NCBI RefSeq assembly: GCF_014132355.1 | Contig: NZ_BLZO01000091.1 | Location: 1 to 64,000, forward strand | DNA length: 64,000 bases | From: Okeania sp. KiyG1 | GTDB taxonomy: Bacteria; Cyanobacteriota; Cyanobacteriia; Cyanobacteriales; Microcoleaceae | Direction: 5' to 3' | Position numbers and translations under genes: made by a program | Notes under the pieces: generated by a model | Databases searched by the model: none | Told to the model about the DNA's origin: nothing | What the model saw: the letters and a program-made list of their open reading frames with translations, nothing else | Part shown: positions 9,808 to 18,944 of the stretch, in pieces | Numbering within the stretch: position 1 is the stretch's first letter | Layout: each line of letters begins with the position of its first letter

Positions 9808-9930
9808 TTCAAAAAGGCGTTGGAAAACTTATTGTCCATTACAATAGCACAGGACAACTAAAGTTGTCTAGTCTAAACAACTCCCTCGTTTTCATTAAAA
9901 CACGGGGGCTTTCAGCGGAAGCTATCTGTT
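9808..9930 (-). mobile_element. Left end of element A
   Basis: Shares gtttagactagacaac and the tgtgctatt block with the sequence upstream of the degenerate tnpB at 36890-36960. Contains a 16-bp perfect palindrome (gacaactaaagttgtc) and a CCCCCGTGTTTT hairpin arm. It directly abuts the right end of element B at 9931. Confidence 0.55.
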
Positions 9931-10361
9931 GACATCCTCCCCGGCCTAAAGGCACGGGGATTCCTACCGAGCCGTAACTCCTCGGCGGGTTGACGTCTCA
10001 CAGGCTGTTGCACCCACCCCTCTTGCTCCCTCCCGGGAGGGGATGGGGTGGGTTACACTTGCCTCCACGTCCGTTTTTATCTCCGTTAGCGTAGCTCCTC
10101 CGGAGGAGGCATGCCCAAGGAGCGACTAATATATTTATCGCTGCGTTTTCGTCTAAGAACGTGTTTGTTGCCATAGTTTAGACACTCCCATTCTCGCACT
10201 TGAAGGTCTAACTTGCCACCTTTGAATCCACAGCTAGAGCAAGTTTGAGATGTTAGTTCCCAACGATTAATTACTCTGAAATCGCGACCATATTTTTCTG
10301 CTTTTCCTTCTAAAAAAGTCCTGAAAGTTCTCCAACCTAAATCTGATATGGCTCTGGATAA

Positions 10362-10460
10362 TTTACCGAAAAATTGTGGTTTAAAGCCTCCCCTTTTAAG
10401 GGGATAATAAAGAAAATTTTCATTATTTAGTCAATCCTCTTCTTTCAAGGAGAGGTAATT
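10362..10460. repeat. ~97-bp two-hairpin element, copy 1
   Basis: Starts ttaccgaaaaattgtgg, then tttaaagcctcccctttt with aggggataat (hairpin CCCCTTTTAAGGGG), then tcaatcctcttctttcaagg ending in the second hairpin CCTCTTCTTTCAAGGAGAGG. Related copies: 49238-49331, 57124-57220 and, inverted, 41996-42095, with partial copies elsewhere. It sits inside tnpB of element B. A heptamer array (TATTCAT) directly follows at about 10455-10498. Confidence 0.65.
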
Positions 10461-10905
10461 ATTCATTATTCATTATTCATTATTCATTATTAATTGTTGA
10501 AGGTTCTTGATCATACCAGAAACGTTTCCAACGGAGATGCTTCCCTACGGGATGCTACGCAAACGCAAACAAATATTCTAAAACAATTGTTTGGTTTTCA
10601 CGAATTATTTTAGTAGATAATTTATGTAGAAAATCTGTTAAGCATATCTTTCAGTTTTGCATGGAATTTAGCTACTCTAACCCTGGCTTTTTCATACCTT
10701 TTAGAGCCTTTAGTTTTATGAGATAATGACAAACTTTAACTTTCTTAATTTTTTAATTCGTTTCTTAAGTGGCTTAGGAGCATCAACCTTTGTACCATCA
10801 CTAAATGTAGCAAAGGTTTTGATACCTAAATCTATACCTACTGAATTATCAGTTTGAGGTAAGATTTCTGGTTGTATTTCTACTACAAAACTCAAGAAAT
10901 ATCTA

Positions 10906-10955
10906 GTAGGGGCGTTAACGATAGTTATGCGAAGCAAACGGCCGTTCGCCCCTAC
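10906..10955. repeat. Palindromic module, GTAGGGGCG family
   Basis: gtaggggcgttaacgatag, then ggccgttcgcccctac. The ends are inverted repeats. Inserted in frame within tnpB of element B. Relatives at 34957, 37968, 38213 and 41387. Confidence 0.6.
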
Positions 10956-11552
10956 AATCTTTGATTACTGTTACTGATGATGGAGGAGCAGGTAACTCTC
11001 TTGACCAGACAACTTTCAGCTTTCCTATCTTAGCCAAATAAACTTTATGTTGACCAACTTTAAATCCTCACGAGTGTAAACCTAGCAGTTTGCTTTGACT
11101 TTCTACTTTTAAATTTAGGAAGTTTAACAGGTCTACCTTTCTGTTGACCTTTAGTTGATTTGAAAAAATTTTGATAAGCCTGATTTAAATCATTTAAAGA
11201 TTGCTGCAATGGTATAGCAGAAACTTCTGATAACCATTCTCTGTCTTCAGTGTTTTTTGATTGAGTGATAAACTGTTTTTGTAGTTGAGAATTATTGGGT
11301 TTCTTCTCTCCTAATTTATACTTTTCACAGGCAACAAACTAGGCTATCATTCCAAACCACACGGACCGAACCAAATAGCTTTGCGCTCTCGGTATTTTTG
11401 TCCCGGTGTTGGATAGATACGATACTTAAATCTAGCTTTCATAATTCCTATCTAAACTAACAGCCATATAACATATTTATTAAAAAAACACAACTAAAAA
11501 GTCACCCGCTTATGGGCAAGGCTTTAAACCCAATTTTTTGGTAAAATCTATG

Positions 11553-11627
11553 TAGGGTAGGTAACAGCGATGAAACGGTCTTACTTTTAACTTTTAATTT
11601 TTAACTTTTGATTTAAGCAGCTAAATT
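11553..11627 (+). promoter_or_regulatory. Short leader upstream of the HAD gene
   Basis: Contains a small inverted or tandem motif (tacttttaacttttaatttttaac, a heptamer-like CTTTTAA array). No confident promoter and no strong Shine-Dalgarno sequence before the ATG at 11628. Confidence 0.25.
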
Positions 11628-12443
11628 ATGCAAACAACAATTCCTACTCTTCTAGCTCTTGACTTTGATGGCGTTTTATGCAATGGACTGGTTGAATATT
11701 TTCAAACGGCCTGGCGCACCTACTGTCAAATTTGGCAACCATTAGAACAAATACCAAATAATGATTTGGCAGAACAGTTTTATCGATTACGTCCGGTAAT
11801 TGAAATTGGCTGGGAAATGCCTGTTTTGATTCGGGCTTTAATATTAGGTATTGAAGAAGAAAAAATTTTACGGGAATGGCAAGCGATCGCTACAAAGATT
11901 GTGACTGAAGAGAATAAAAATTCAGCAGAAATTGGTAGTTGTCTGGATAATACTAGAGATGAATGGATAGCAAAAGATTTAGAAGGATGGTTGTCTTTGC
12001 ATGAATTTTATCCAGGGGTAGTGGAAAAGTTAAAGCAGTTGATAGTATCAGAAGTTAAACCAGTTATTGTGACAACTAAAGAGGGGCGGTTTGTACGATC
12101 GCTCCTGCAAAAACAAGGTGTGAATTTACCAGAAACGGATATTATTGGCAAAGAATGTAAACGTCCTAAATATGAAACTCTCAGAATGTTATTAGCAGCA
12201 TCAGGAGCAGGAACAATTATTTGGTTTGTTGAAGATAGATTGAAAACTTTACTATCTGTACAAAAACAATCGGACTTAAAAGAAGTAGAATTATTTTTAG
12301 CAGATTGGGGTTACAATACTCAGAAAGAACGAGAATCTGTAACTCAACATCCGCCTATTCATTTATTATCTTCTACTCAGTTTTGTCAGGATTTTTCCCT
12401 ATGGAAAGAAGGAAGAGGGAAGAAGGAAGAAGGAAGAAGTTAA
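11628..12443 (+). CDS. HAD-superfamily hydrolase
   Basis: 271 residues. The N-terminal LLALDFDGVLCNG is HAD motif I with the nucleophile Asp and the acid/base Asp. Motif II is around KPVIVTTKEG, and a lysine and acidic motifs follow in IIGKECKRPKYE and WFVEDRLKTL. A phosphatase or phosphoglycolate-phosphatase-like activity is likely; the substrate is unknown. The natural C-terminus seems to be near FCQDFSLW; the last ~13 residues (KEGRGKKEEGRS) are translated from a GAAGGAA heptamer array that has invaded the 3' end. Confidence 0.82.
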   Translation: MQTTIPTLLALDFDGVLCNGLVEYFQTAWRTYCQIWQPLEQIPNNDLAEQFYRLRPVIEIGWEMPVLIRALILGIEEEKILREWQAIATKIVTEENKNSAEIGSCLDNTRDEWIAKDLEGWLSLHEFYPGVVEKLKQLIVSEVKPVIVTTKEGRFVRSLLQKQGVNLPETDIIGKECKRPKYETLRMLLAASGAGTIIWFVEDRLKTLLSVQKQSDLKEVELFLADWGYNTQKERESVTQHPPIHLLSSTQFCQDFSLWKEGRGKKEEGRS

Positions 12444-12947
12444 GAGGTTGTCTGAGAAGTCTCATTTGCTACATCACTCGCCCCCTCAATCCCCCAAAAT
12501 TGGGGGACTTTTACCAGCTAATTGATTCTTGTTCCCCCCAGAATTGGCTTGCTCGGGGGGCAAAATTCAGTATTAAATAAGTTTTTTGCCAGAATTTTTC
12601 TAAGTGGAAAGAAGGAAGAAGGAAGAGGGAAAAAGGAAGAAGTTAAGAGGTTGTCTGAGAAGTCTCTTATGCTACATCACGCGCTCCCTAAATCCCCCAA
12701 AATTGGGGGACTTTTAGCAGCTAATGGATTCTTGTTCCCCCCAGAATTGGCAAAATAAATAATGCGATAAAAAGCTGTATCTTGTTAGATTTCTTAGATA
12801 GCTATATTGCTATATCTATTATTTTTACCTTTTTTTCTTCAATGTCACTATTGATTCTTTCCTTCTTTCTTTCTTCCCTCTTCCTTCTTCCTTCTTCCTT
12901 CTTCCTTATTAAATTACTTAATGCTCTAAAAATAGGAAATAAAAACT
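12391..12947. repeat. Intergenic: ~200-bp direct duplication and heptamers
   Basis: Two diverged copies, about 12391-12590 and 12598-12760, share gaagttaagaggttgtctga, then tcccccaaaattggggga and ttcttgttccccccagaatt. Each begins with a GAAGGAA array. A CTTCCTT array at about 12865-12905 precedes the NurA gene. Open frames here are repeat translations. Confidence 0.6.
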
Positions 12948-14162
12948 ATGCTAGACCTAACAAAACTAGCTAAACAAATGCAAGGGATGAGCCAACATCT
13001 CACAGCAGAAGCAATGGCAGCACAAAATAGATTAGAAATAGCTCAACAATTACTAGAAGAGGCAAAAAATGAACAAGAAGAATTATTAGAATTAGAAGAA
13101 AGTTGGAGCGATCGCATACTTTTTAATCCGGCTATTCCTATAGAATCTTTAGATATTTATCCTCTAATTAATCCTCCTCCAAAAAATCATACGGTATTTG
13201 CTACGGACGGTTCTCAAATAGCGCCAAGTCACCATGAAATTGCTTATTGTTATTTGCTAAATATTGGGCGAGTAATGTTGAATTATGGTGAAAGTATTTA
13301 TCCACTTTTAGATAGTATTCCAGAAATTTTTTATCAAGCAGATGACCTTTATATGTCTCGACAATGGGGAATTAAAACTGAAGAATGGATGGGTTATCGA
13401 CGGACTATTTCTGAGGCTTTGGTTTTGGCAGAATTGGGTTGTGAATGGAGGAAAAATAATCCGGATAATTTAGATTCCCCAATATTAGCTATGGTTGATG
13501 GTTCTCTGATTTATTGGTTCTTAGAATCTTTGCCTTCTGAAGCACGGGATAGAATTTTAAATCCGATTTTAGATGCTTGGAATAAATTAAAGTTAGCGGG
13601 TATTCCTTTGATTGGTTATTTGAGTGCTTCTCGCAGTAGTGAAAGTTTATCTTTTTTACGTTTAAAGGCTTGTATTTATGATGAACCTGACTGTGTTAGT
13701 AATTGTCCGAATGTTGGTTTAGGAGGATTTGGTTTTACCGAAAAAGCTCCTTGTCAGTCATTTGAACCTTTGCGAGATGTGGTATTTTGGGGTTCGATAT
13801 TACAACCTGGGCAAAGAAGTCCTTTATGGCAATCTTCGGCTAGAATTTTGGATTTATATGGAGATAATATTATCTATTTTTGTTATGTGAATGTGGGGAC
13901 GGAAGTTGCCAGAATTGATATGCCAGAATGGGTGGCTGAGGATGAAGAAATGTTGGAGTTAGTGTTAGGAATGATGTTGGCTCAAGTGCAAAAAGGTTAT
14001 GGTTATCCGGTGGTATTGGCAGAAGCTCATAATCAGGCAGTGGTTCGGGGAGGCGATCGGGCGAGCTTCTTTGCTTTATTGGAGCAGGAAATGATTAAAG
14101 CTGGTTTGAAAAATGTGGGAACTTCTTATAAGGAGACTCGGAAGCGAGGGAGTATTGCTTGA
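12948..14162 (+). CDS. nurA: NurA-domain 5'-3' nuclease
   Basis: 404 residues. An N-terminal Gln/Glu-rich coiled coil (about 5-55) precedes the NurA domain. Metal-binding positions are visible as VFATDGSQIAPSHHE (Asp near residue 87) and AMVDGSLIYWFLE (second Asp). Late conserved segments include ARIDMPEW and AEAHNQAVVRGGDR. In archaea NurA works with the HerA translocase in end resection; cyanobacterial homologues are usually single genes, and no herA is present here. Family assignment is good; the repair role is inferred. The next genes are transposon remnants on the other strand. Confidence 0.85.
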   Translation: MLDLTKLAKQMQGMSQHLTAEAMAAQNRLEIAQQLLEEAKNEQEELLELEESWSDRILFNPAIPIESLDIYPLINPPPKNHTVFATDGSQIAPSHHEIAYCYLLNIGRVMLNYGESIYPLLDSIPEIFYQADDLYMSRQWGIKTEEWMGYRRTISEALVLAELGCEWRKNNPDNLDSPILAMVDGSLIYWFLESLPSEARDRILNPILDAWNKLKLAGIPLIGYLSASRSSESLSFLRLKACIYDEPDCVSNCPNVGLGGFGFTEKAPCQSFEPLRDVVFWGSILQPGQRSPLWQSSARILDLYGDNIIYFCYVNVGTEVARIDMPEWVAEDEEMLELVLGMMLAQVQKGYGYPVVLAEAHNQAVVRGGDRASFFALLEQEMIKAGLKNVGTSYKETRKRGSIA

Positions 14163-14317
14163 TGAATTTAGAATTTAGAATTCAGAATTTAGAATTCAGA
14201 ATTTAGGGGAAATTTTCTTGATTTGCTGGAAGATTAATTTTAAGCGATCGCTCCTTGACACCTTCTTGAAAACTAGACAAAGCTAGACATCTGCCATCGG
14301 TGATTGCAAATGATTCA

Positions 14318-15884
14318 TTACTCACCCGTTTCAATGTGTACTTGCTGTGAAAGTTGATGTTCCGCCCATAAACCATGGGTTAGGATTCCCTCAAGGGCTT
14401 TCCTCCACTGAAAAAGTTGAGTCCTTCGGATACGATGTAGTTTAATAAAACTAGCAACTCGCCTCCAATGACTCCAATCATGTTTGTTGACATCCTCCGG
14501 TCTCAACAAACACTGTGGTATTTTTTCTGATAATTTTAACGCTCTACGGCCAATTACTAAAGCAGCAGAAGTGCCACTATTCAGGCCATATTTAGCCATA
14601 TAATTAATCATTCCAATTACACTGGTAAAAGCTGGATTAACTTTAATTAATTCAACTCCAAATCTTCTACAACGTGACTCTAAAGTTTCTCTAAATATTC
14701 CTGTAGATAATAAGACAAGCATCTCATTATAAACTTTACTTTCTTCACTCATCTTGGCCTTTTTATTACTAAAGTTTAGAGACTCAATAGCAATAGCACA
14801 TTCAAAAAATTCTGCTAATTTGACAATTTGACAAACAATATTTCTCATAGATGCTTGTCGTTGCCCTGTAGTTTGATTTTTCCATTTATACGGAATTTCT
14901 TCGGGCATATTCAATGTTACCATCCCACTTCACATAAGTAACTGAAATTGAATCAGCATTAAAGTCAATACCAAGACAACCATTTTTTCTTGTATGAACT
15001 ACTGGTATTTCTGGTACATAAGTTGAAAGATGTACATACCAATTATCCTGTTTCTGCTCCCTACGAAAAATAGAAATTGTAATTGGTTTTAAACTGTTTA
15101 TGGCATAATCTAAATCTGTGGCTCTATATCTTCCAATCCTATCTGAAACTGAAAATTTTAACTGTATTTTCTTACCATATTTTTCTTGTAATGGTCTAGG
15201 TAGTTGAACTTGTAATTTATATAACCCATCCTCTTGTAATGGTAAAACTTTCATCATAGTTCCACCCCCTGGCTGAGATTTTCCTACACAGAAAAACCTG
15301 CCTGAGCGTTTTTTTCTCCAATCTACATTCCATTCATCTGGGGTTTTATATCCGTTTTCTGCTAAATTGTGTTGAGCGTTAAATAATTTCTGTGAACCAA
15401 AACAAATATGTAGACGTTCTGTGTTTTTTAACTTCTTTAATTTTCGTTTCAGGTTAGCTATTTTCTGAATTTTACTTTTTAAACCCAGTAATTGATGACA
15501 AAATTTCTTTCGAGCTTGTGTGTGTGGAAAACCTTTTTTTGTTGCTAATTTTAATGTTTTTTCTAGTTTGGTGATCAGTTTTTTTGTCGCAGTTGTTTTG
15601 GCGCTTAATTGCAACTCTAATTTAGAATAATGGTTTTTTTTAGCTGTTTTTAATTGGTTTAAACATGTTCGTGCTTCAGTAGCAATTGAGTCAGCATAAG
15701 CCCATTGAATGTTAAACTTTTTCTGGAGACGCTTTTCTAGTTCAGATTCTGATAATTTCTCTGTTTGCATCCAGTTAATAGCAGAGCGTTTCCAGGATTC
15801 ATATAATGCTCCGAGTTCCTCAAATACGGGATGATATTCAATTTTAGCTTCTATCCCTATTAAGGAACCGTGAGATTTGACCAT
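14318..15884 (-). pseudogene. Frameshifted TnpB-related protein (element C)
   Basis: Two overlapping frames form one protein of about 530 residues. The 5' part (15884 to 14886) has a basic coiled coil at about 60-160 and ends just after GCLGIDFNADSISVTYVKWD (RuvC-I). The 3' part (from 14923) resumes at IPYKWKNQTTGQRQ and contains AIAIESLNFSNKKA (RuvC-II Glu) and SAALVIGRRALKLS. The break lies at about 14890-14925 and needs a one-base shift. This matches the long TnpB-related accessory family of IS200/IS605 elements. I see no CRISPR array, Tn7 genes or tRNA that would make it a Cas12k system. A sequencing error is possible. Confidence 0.72.
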
Positions 15885-16613
15885 TACTTACATTGAATTA
15901 CTTTACTCAAGGTTAGCAGAGCTTGCCTTTTTGTGTCAATAATATTTGCTATAACTTTGACATGAACTTAAGTTTCGTGTCTGGTTCCTAATTTTTCTAC
16001 CTATTTGCCATTGCGTAATATCCTAGACATTTTGTAGGTGTTTGTCTAGGATAGTCTATATTTTTTGGTGTTAGCAAGCAACAGCCAGAAAAAGTTGTTT
16101 TATTTTCAAAATGATTTTAATAGTTTTGTGTTTGGGGGCATCTTGCCCGTTCCTGATATTTTCAATCCTTGGCAGGGACAGGCAGGAAATGAAGTCAGAA
16201 GTCAGAACTCACAAGTCAGAAGTGAGGAAGAATTTTCATTTTGCTAGAAGACTAATAATGAAGCGATCGCTCCTTGACAACTAGAAAAAGTTGTTTTATT
16301 TTCAAAGTAGATAAGTATTATGGGAAAATATTGACATTTTTTTTGTAGGGGCGGGTTCCGCGTTAAGTTATTGGGGTAACAGGGGAACAGCTAAACCCGC
16401 CCCCAATTCTCGTTGTTGAAGAATAAAAATGCGAGTAATTGAGCGATCGCTCCTTGACAACTAGAAAAAGTTGTTTTATTTTCAAATTAGATAAGTATCA
16501 TGGGGAAATAGTGGCTCTTTTTTTAGGGCAATGACTTTTCTGGTTTAGGAAAACGCATAATCAATTATGAAGTTGTAGATATATAGATGTAGATATAAAG
16601 AATAAAAATCAGA
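15885..16613. repeat. Intergenic: IS end and repeated blocks upstream of the NACHT gene
   Basis: An 11-bp perfect inverted repeat TATCCTAGACA/TGTCTAGGATA at about 16018-16054 may be the left end of element C. A block gcgatcgctccttgacaact plus agaaaaagttgttttatttt occurs at 16264 and again at 16444, exactly 180 bp apart, with a third partial copy near 16086 and a first-half relative at about 14245. A palindromic GTAGGGGCGGGTT module at about 16346-16403 sits between the two copies. Confidence 0.55.
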
Positions 16614-18944
16614 ATGTCTGACGAGGAAAAACAAAACGACACTCAGCAACCTTCTCAACCACAAACTCCTTCTGTAGAAGCAGAACGCAAAATTGCTCAA
16701 AAATTTGTATCTGGTACAACCCAGGCTTTTATCCAGTGGGTGCCATTGGGGGGAAGTGGTGGTTTACTATTCTCCTTTTTGCTCAACCAAGAATGGCTCA
16801 ATGCTTTAATTACTTTCCCTGTAACTATCGCTACTGTTGTTTGGGCAAGGTACACTGAAGGTTTTCTCACACAACTGGGAGCGGTTTATCAGGAACGAGG
16901 AAAAAATGATGCTAACTCTCTAATGACATTCCTGAACAAGTTAGATGAAACTATGCGTTGGCAGCTAGCTGGGACAAAACATCAATATTTGCAATATCAG
17001 AAAAATGACTGCCTCCATTATACGACTGAAGGTGTGGCCAAAACCTTCAAGCCATTACTCAAAGATGTTTTTGTACCGTTAGGTTTGAGCGGTGATTTTC
17101 TTCGGGGGGCTGAAGGTGAAGATTTACCTGGGCTTCCAGGTTTCAAATGGGATCAGAAGATTATTGAGAGACTTCTAAAAGATGAAGGCTTGAAAATTTG
17201 GGATATTCTTAGCAAAGGGAAAAGAAACCCTGGATACCGTCATTTAGTAATTCAAGCATGGGGAGGCTACGGAAAAACAACTCTACTACGGCACATTACC
17301 TATAGTTATACGAGCAAAACTAGAAATATTGGGAATGCCCCTGATTTAATTCCTGTTTTACTTTATTTGCGACAGTGGCAAAGCAAAATTATGCCAACTG
17401 CTGATGGTCAACGAATAGATTTGCCTACTTTAATTGAAAAGTTTCACATCCCCAATTTGCCAAAACGAAAAACTCTGAAGTTACCGCCTAAGTGGGTGAA
17501 AAATCAACTCCAGGCAGGTAAAATGCTGGTGATGCTGGATGGACTTGATGAGGTGAAGGAGGAATGGCGAGATGAGGTGATGGAGTGGATAAAAAAAGCT
17601 ATCAAAGATTATGACTCATGTTTTTTTATTGTCACTTCTCGGCCTAGTGGATATCGTAATTATGCAAGAGATAGCAAACTTAATTCTCTATTTGTTAAGC
17701 CTCTGAGTGAGTCGCAACAAGAAAGATTTATTCGGAGTTGGTACTTGAGTATAGAACGTCATAAGAGTGCGGCATCGAATAACCCGTCAGTTAAGCAGGA
17801 AGCAGATCGACAAGCAAGTAATTTAGTTGCTCAGTTACAAGAAAGTTCGGAATTGAGCGATTTATCCAAAAATCCTCTATTACTTAATATTATTGTCAAG
17901 TTACACAGTTATTATTCTGGTGAAAAATTACCTAAACGTAGAATAGATTTATATGCAGAAATATGCCGGATGCAGCTTGGCGATCGCCCTCTGGTGAAAA
18001 AAATTGATATGTTGCTGGAGTCTAAGGATGGCCAAAAGGTTTTACAAGAGTTAGCTCTGTATATGGTCAAATCTAATCAGTCTCAAATTGAGAAAAAAGA
18101 GCTTCTGTCACAATTGAAGACTTATATTAGTAATTTGGGTGAGCAGACCGATCCGCAAAAGTTTTTGCAGCAAGTTGAGGAAGTGAGTGAATTATTGGTG
18201 AAGCATGACCAGGATTATGAATTTGCTCATTTGAGTTTTCAGGGATATTTAGCTGCTGTTGAAATTAAGGAAAAACAGCAGGAATATTTGTTGAAAGAAA
18301 ACAGGGATAAGTCTTGGTGGCGAGAAACTATTATTCTTTATACAGCACAATTAAAGCCTTCCCATTTTAGCCAGTTTGTTGATGAGTTGTTGGAGGATGG
18401 CAGTCAAAAAGCGGGGGATCTTGCCTATAACTGCTTGAGGGAATATCCTCGGCAAGTTGATCGAGACTTGATTTCTGATATTCTAGATGTGCGCTGTAGA
18501 CAACTCGAAGATTATTTAAAAAACCAACAGTGGCAAGAAGCTGATAGAGAAACCTGGCGAGTAATGTTACAAACTGTGGGAAGGGGAGAGGGTGACTTTC
18601 TGAGGGTTGAAGATATAGAAAATTTCCCTTGTGAAGACCTCCGTAAAATAGACCAACTTTGGGTAAGATATAGTAATGGTAAGTTTGGTTTTTCTGTTCA
18701 GAAGCAAATTTATCAGAGTTTGGGTGGTACGAAGGAGTATGACCATAAAGTATGGATAGCCTTCGGAGATAAAGTAGGATGGCGTAAAGGAGAGGAATGG
18801 TTGGACTATAGTAACCTGACATGGAGCATTAGTGCGCCTTATGCAGGGCACCTACCGCTTTGGCACTTCAAACTTCGCGTCCATCGTAGGGCACTAGACT
18901 TCATTATACTTCTCTTCTCTCGCGCAGAGACTTGTAGACTTTAA
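16614..18944 (+). CDS. NACHT NTPase with C-terminal GUN4 domain
   Basis: 776 residues. After a polar N-terminus come two hydrophobic stretches (about 41-58 and 62-80), likely a membrane hairpin. The NACHT core has Walker A GGYGKTTLL near 217-225, Walker B MLVMLDGLDEVKEE near 303-316, a sensor-like FIVTSRPSGY, and a helical segment with DLSKNPLLLNIIV. A GUN4 domain fills about 620-746: ENFPCEDLRKIDQLWVRYSN, FGFSVQKQIYQSLGG, VWIAFGDKVGWR and SISAPYAGHLP. GUN4 binds porphyrins and stimulates Mg-chelatase through ChlH; in fusions it is thought to be a tetrapyrrole sensor. The fusion suggests a porphyrin-responsive STAND switch, possibly for stress or cell death (inference). No effector domain is recognised. 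Confidence 0.88.
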   Translation: MSDEEKQNDTQQPSQPQTPSVEAERKIAQKFVSGTTQAFIQWVPLGGSGGLLFSFLLNQEWLNALITFPVTIATVVWARYTEGFLTQLGAVYQERGKNDANSLMTFLNKLDETMRWQLAGTKHQYLQYQKNDCLHYTTEGVAKTFKPLLKDVFVPLGLSGDFLRGAEGEDLPGLPGFKWDQKIIERLLKDEGLKIWDILSKGKRNPGYRHLVIQAWGGYGKTTLLRHITYSYTSKTRNIGNAPDLIPVLLYLRQWQSKIMPTADGQRIDLPTLIEKFHIPNLPKRKTLKLPPKWVKNQLQAGKMLVMLDGLDEVKEEWRDEVMEWIKKAIKDYDSCFFIVTSRPSGYRNYARDSKLNSLFVKPLSESQQERFIRSWYLSIERHKSAASNNPSVKQEADRQASNLVAQLQESSELSDLSKNPLLLNIIVKLHSYYSGEKLPKRRIDLYAEICRMQLGDRPLVKKIDMLLESKDGQKVLQELALYMVKSNQSQIEKKELLSQLKTYISNLGEQTDPQKFLQQVEEVSELLVKHDQDYEFAHLSFQGYLAAVEIKEKQQEYLLKENRDKSWWRETIILYTAQLKPSHFSQFVDELLEDGSQKAGDLAYNCLREYPRQVDRDLISDILDVRCRQLEDYLKNQQWQEADRETWRVMLQTVGRGEGDFLRVEDIENFPCEDLRKIDQLWVRYSNGKFGFSVQKQIYQSLGGTKEYDHKVWIAFGDKVGWRKGEEWLDYSNLTWSISAPYAGHLPLWHFKLRVHRRALDFIILLFSRAETCRL

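Larger units (their letters stand above)
10115..11442 (-). pseudogene. tnpB: Shattered tnpB of element B
   Basis: Begins MKARFKYRIYPTPGQKYR at 11442, quickly frameshifts, then continues as LQKQFITQSKNTEDREWL, KLPKFKSRKSKQTARF, VVWSRELPAPPSSVTVIK, VGIDLGIKTFATFSDG (RuvC-I), WELTSQTCSSCGFKGG (zinc-ribbon CxxC) and, in a shifted frame, DENAAINI (RuvC-III). At least three frame breaks are visible. Two foreign insertions interrupt it: a ~50-bp palindrome at 10906-10955, which adds about 14 codons in frame, and the ~97-bp hairpin element plus heptamer array at 10362-10500. The longest surviving open piece is 10716-10937. Confidence 0.8.
9931..11552 (-). mobile_element. Degraded IS200/IS605-type element B
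   Basis: Right end at 9931-9995 (gacatcctccccggcc, hairpin with ggcacggggattcc, then ggcgggttgacg). Left end at 11506-11552 (hairpin caccc/gggca, then gctttaaacccaatttttt and gtaaaat). Between them lies a broken tnpB. The same two ends surround the tnpB-less copy at 41672-41935, which supports the boundaries. Internal insertions include the ~97-bp hairpin element at 10362-10460 and a palindromic module at 10906-10955. Confidence 0.65.

Noticed and set aside
14318-15884. Cas12k/CAST effector
   Set aside because: RuvC-I Asp and RuvC-II Glu are visible, and there is no tnsB/tnsC/tniQ, CRISPR or tRNA nearby; the IS605 TnpB-related family fits better.
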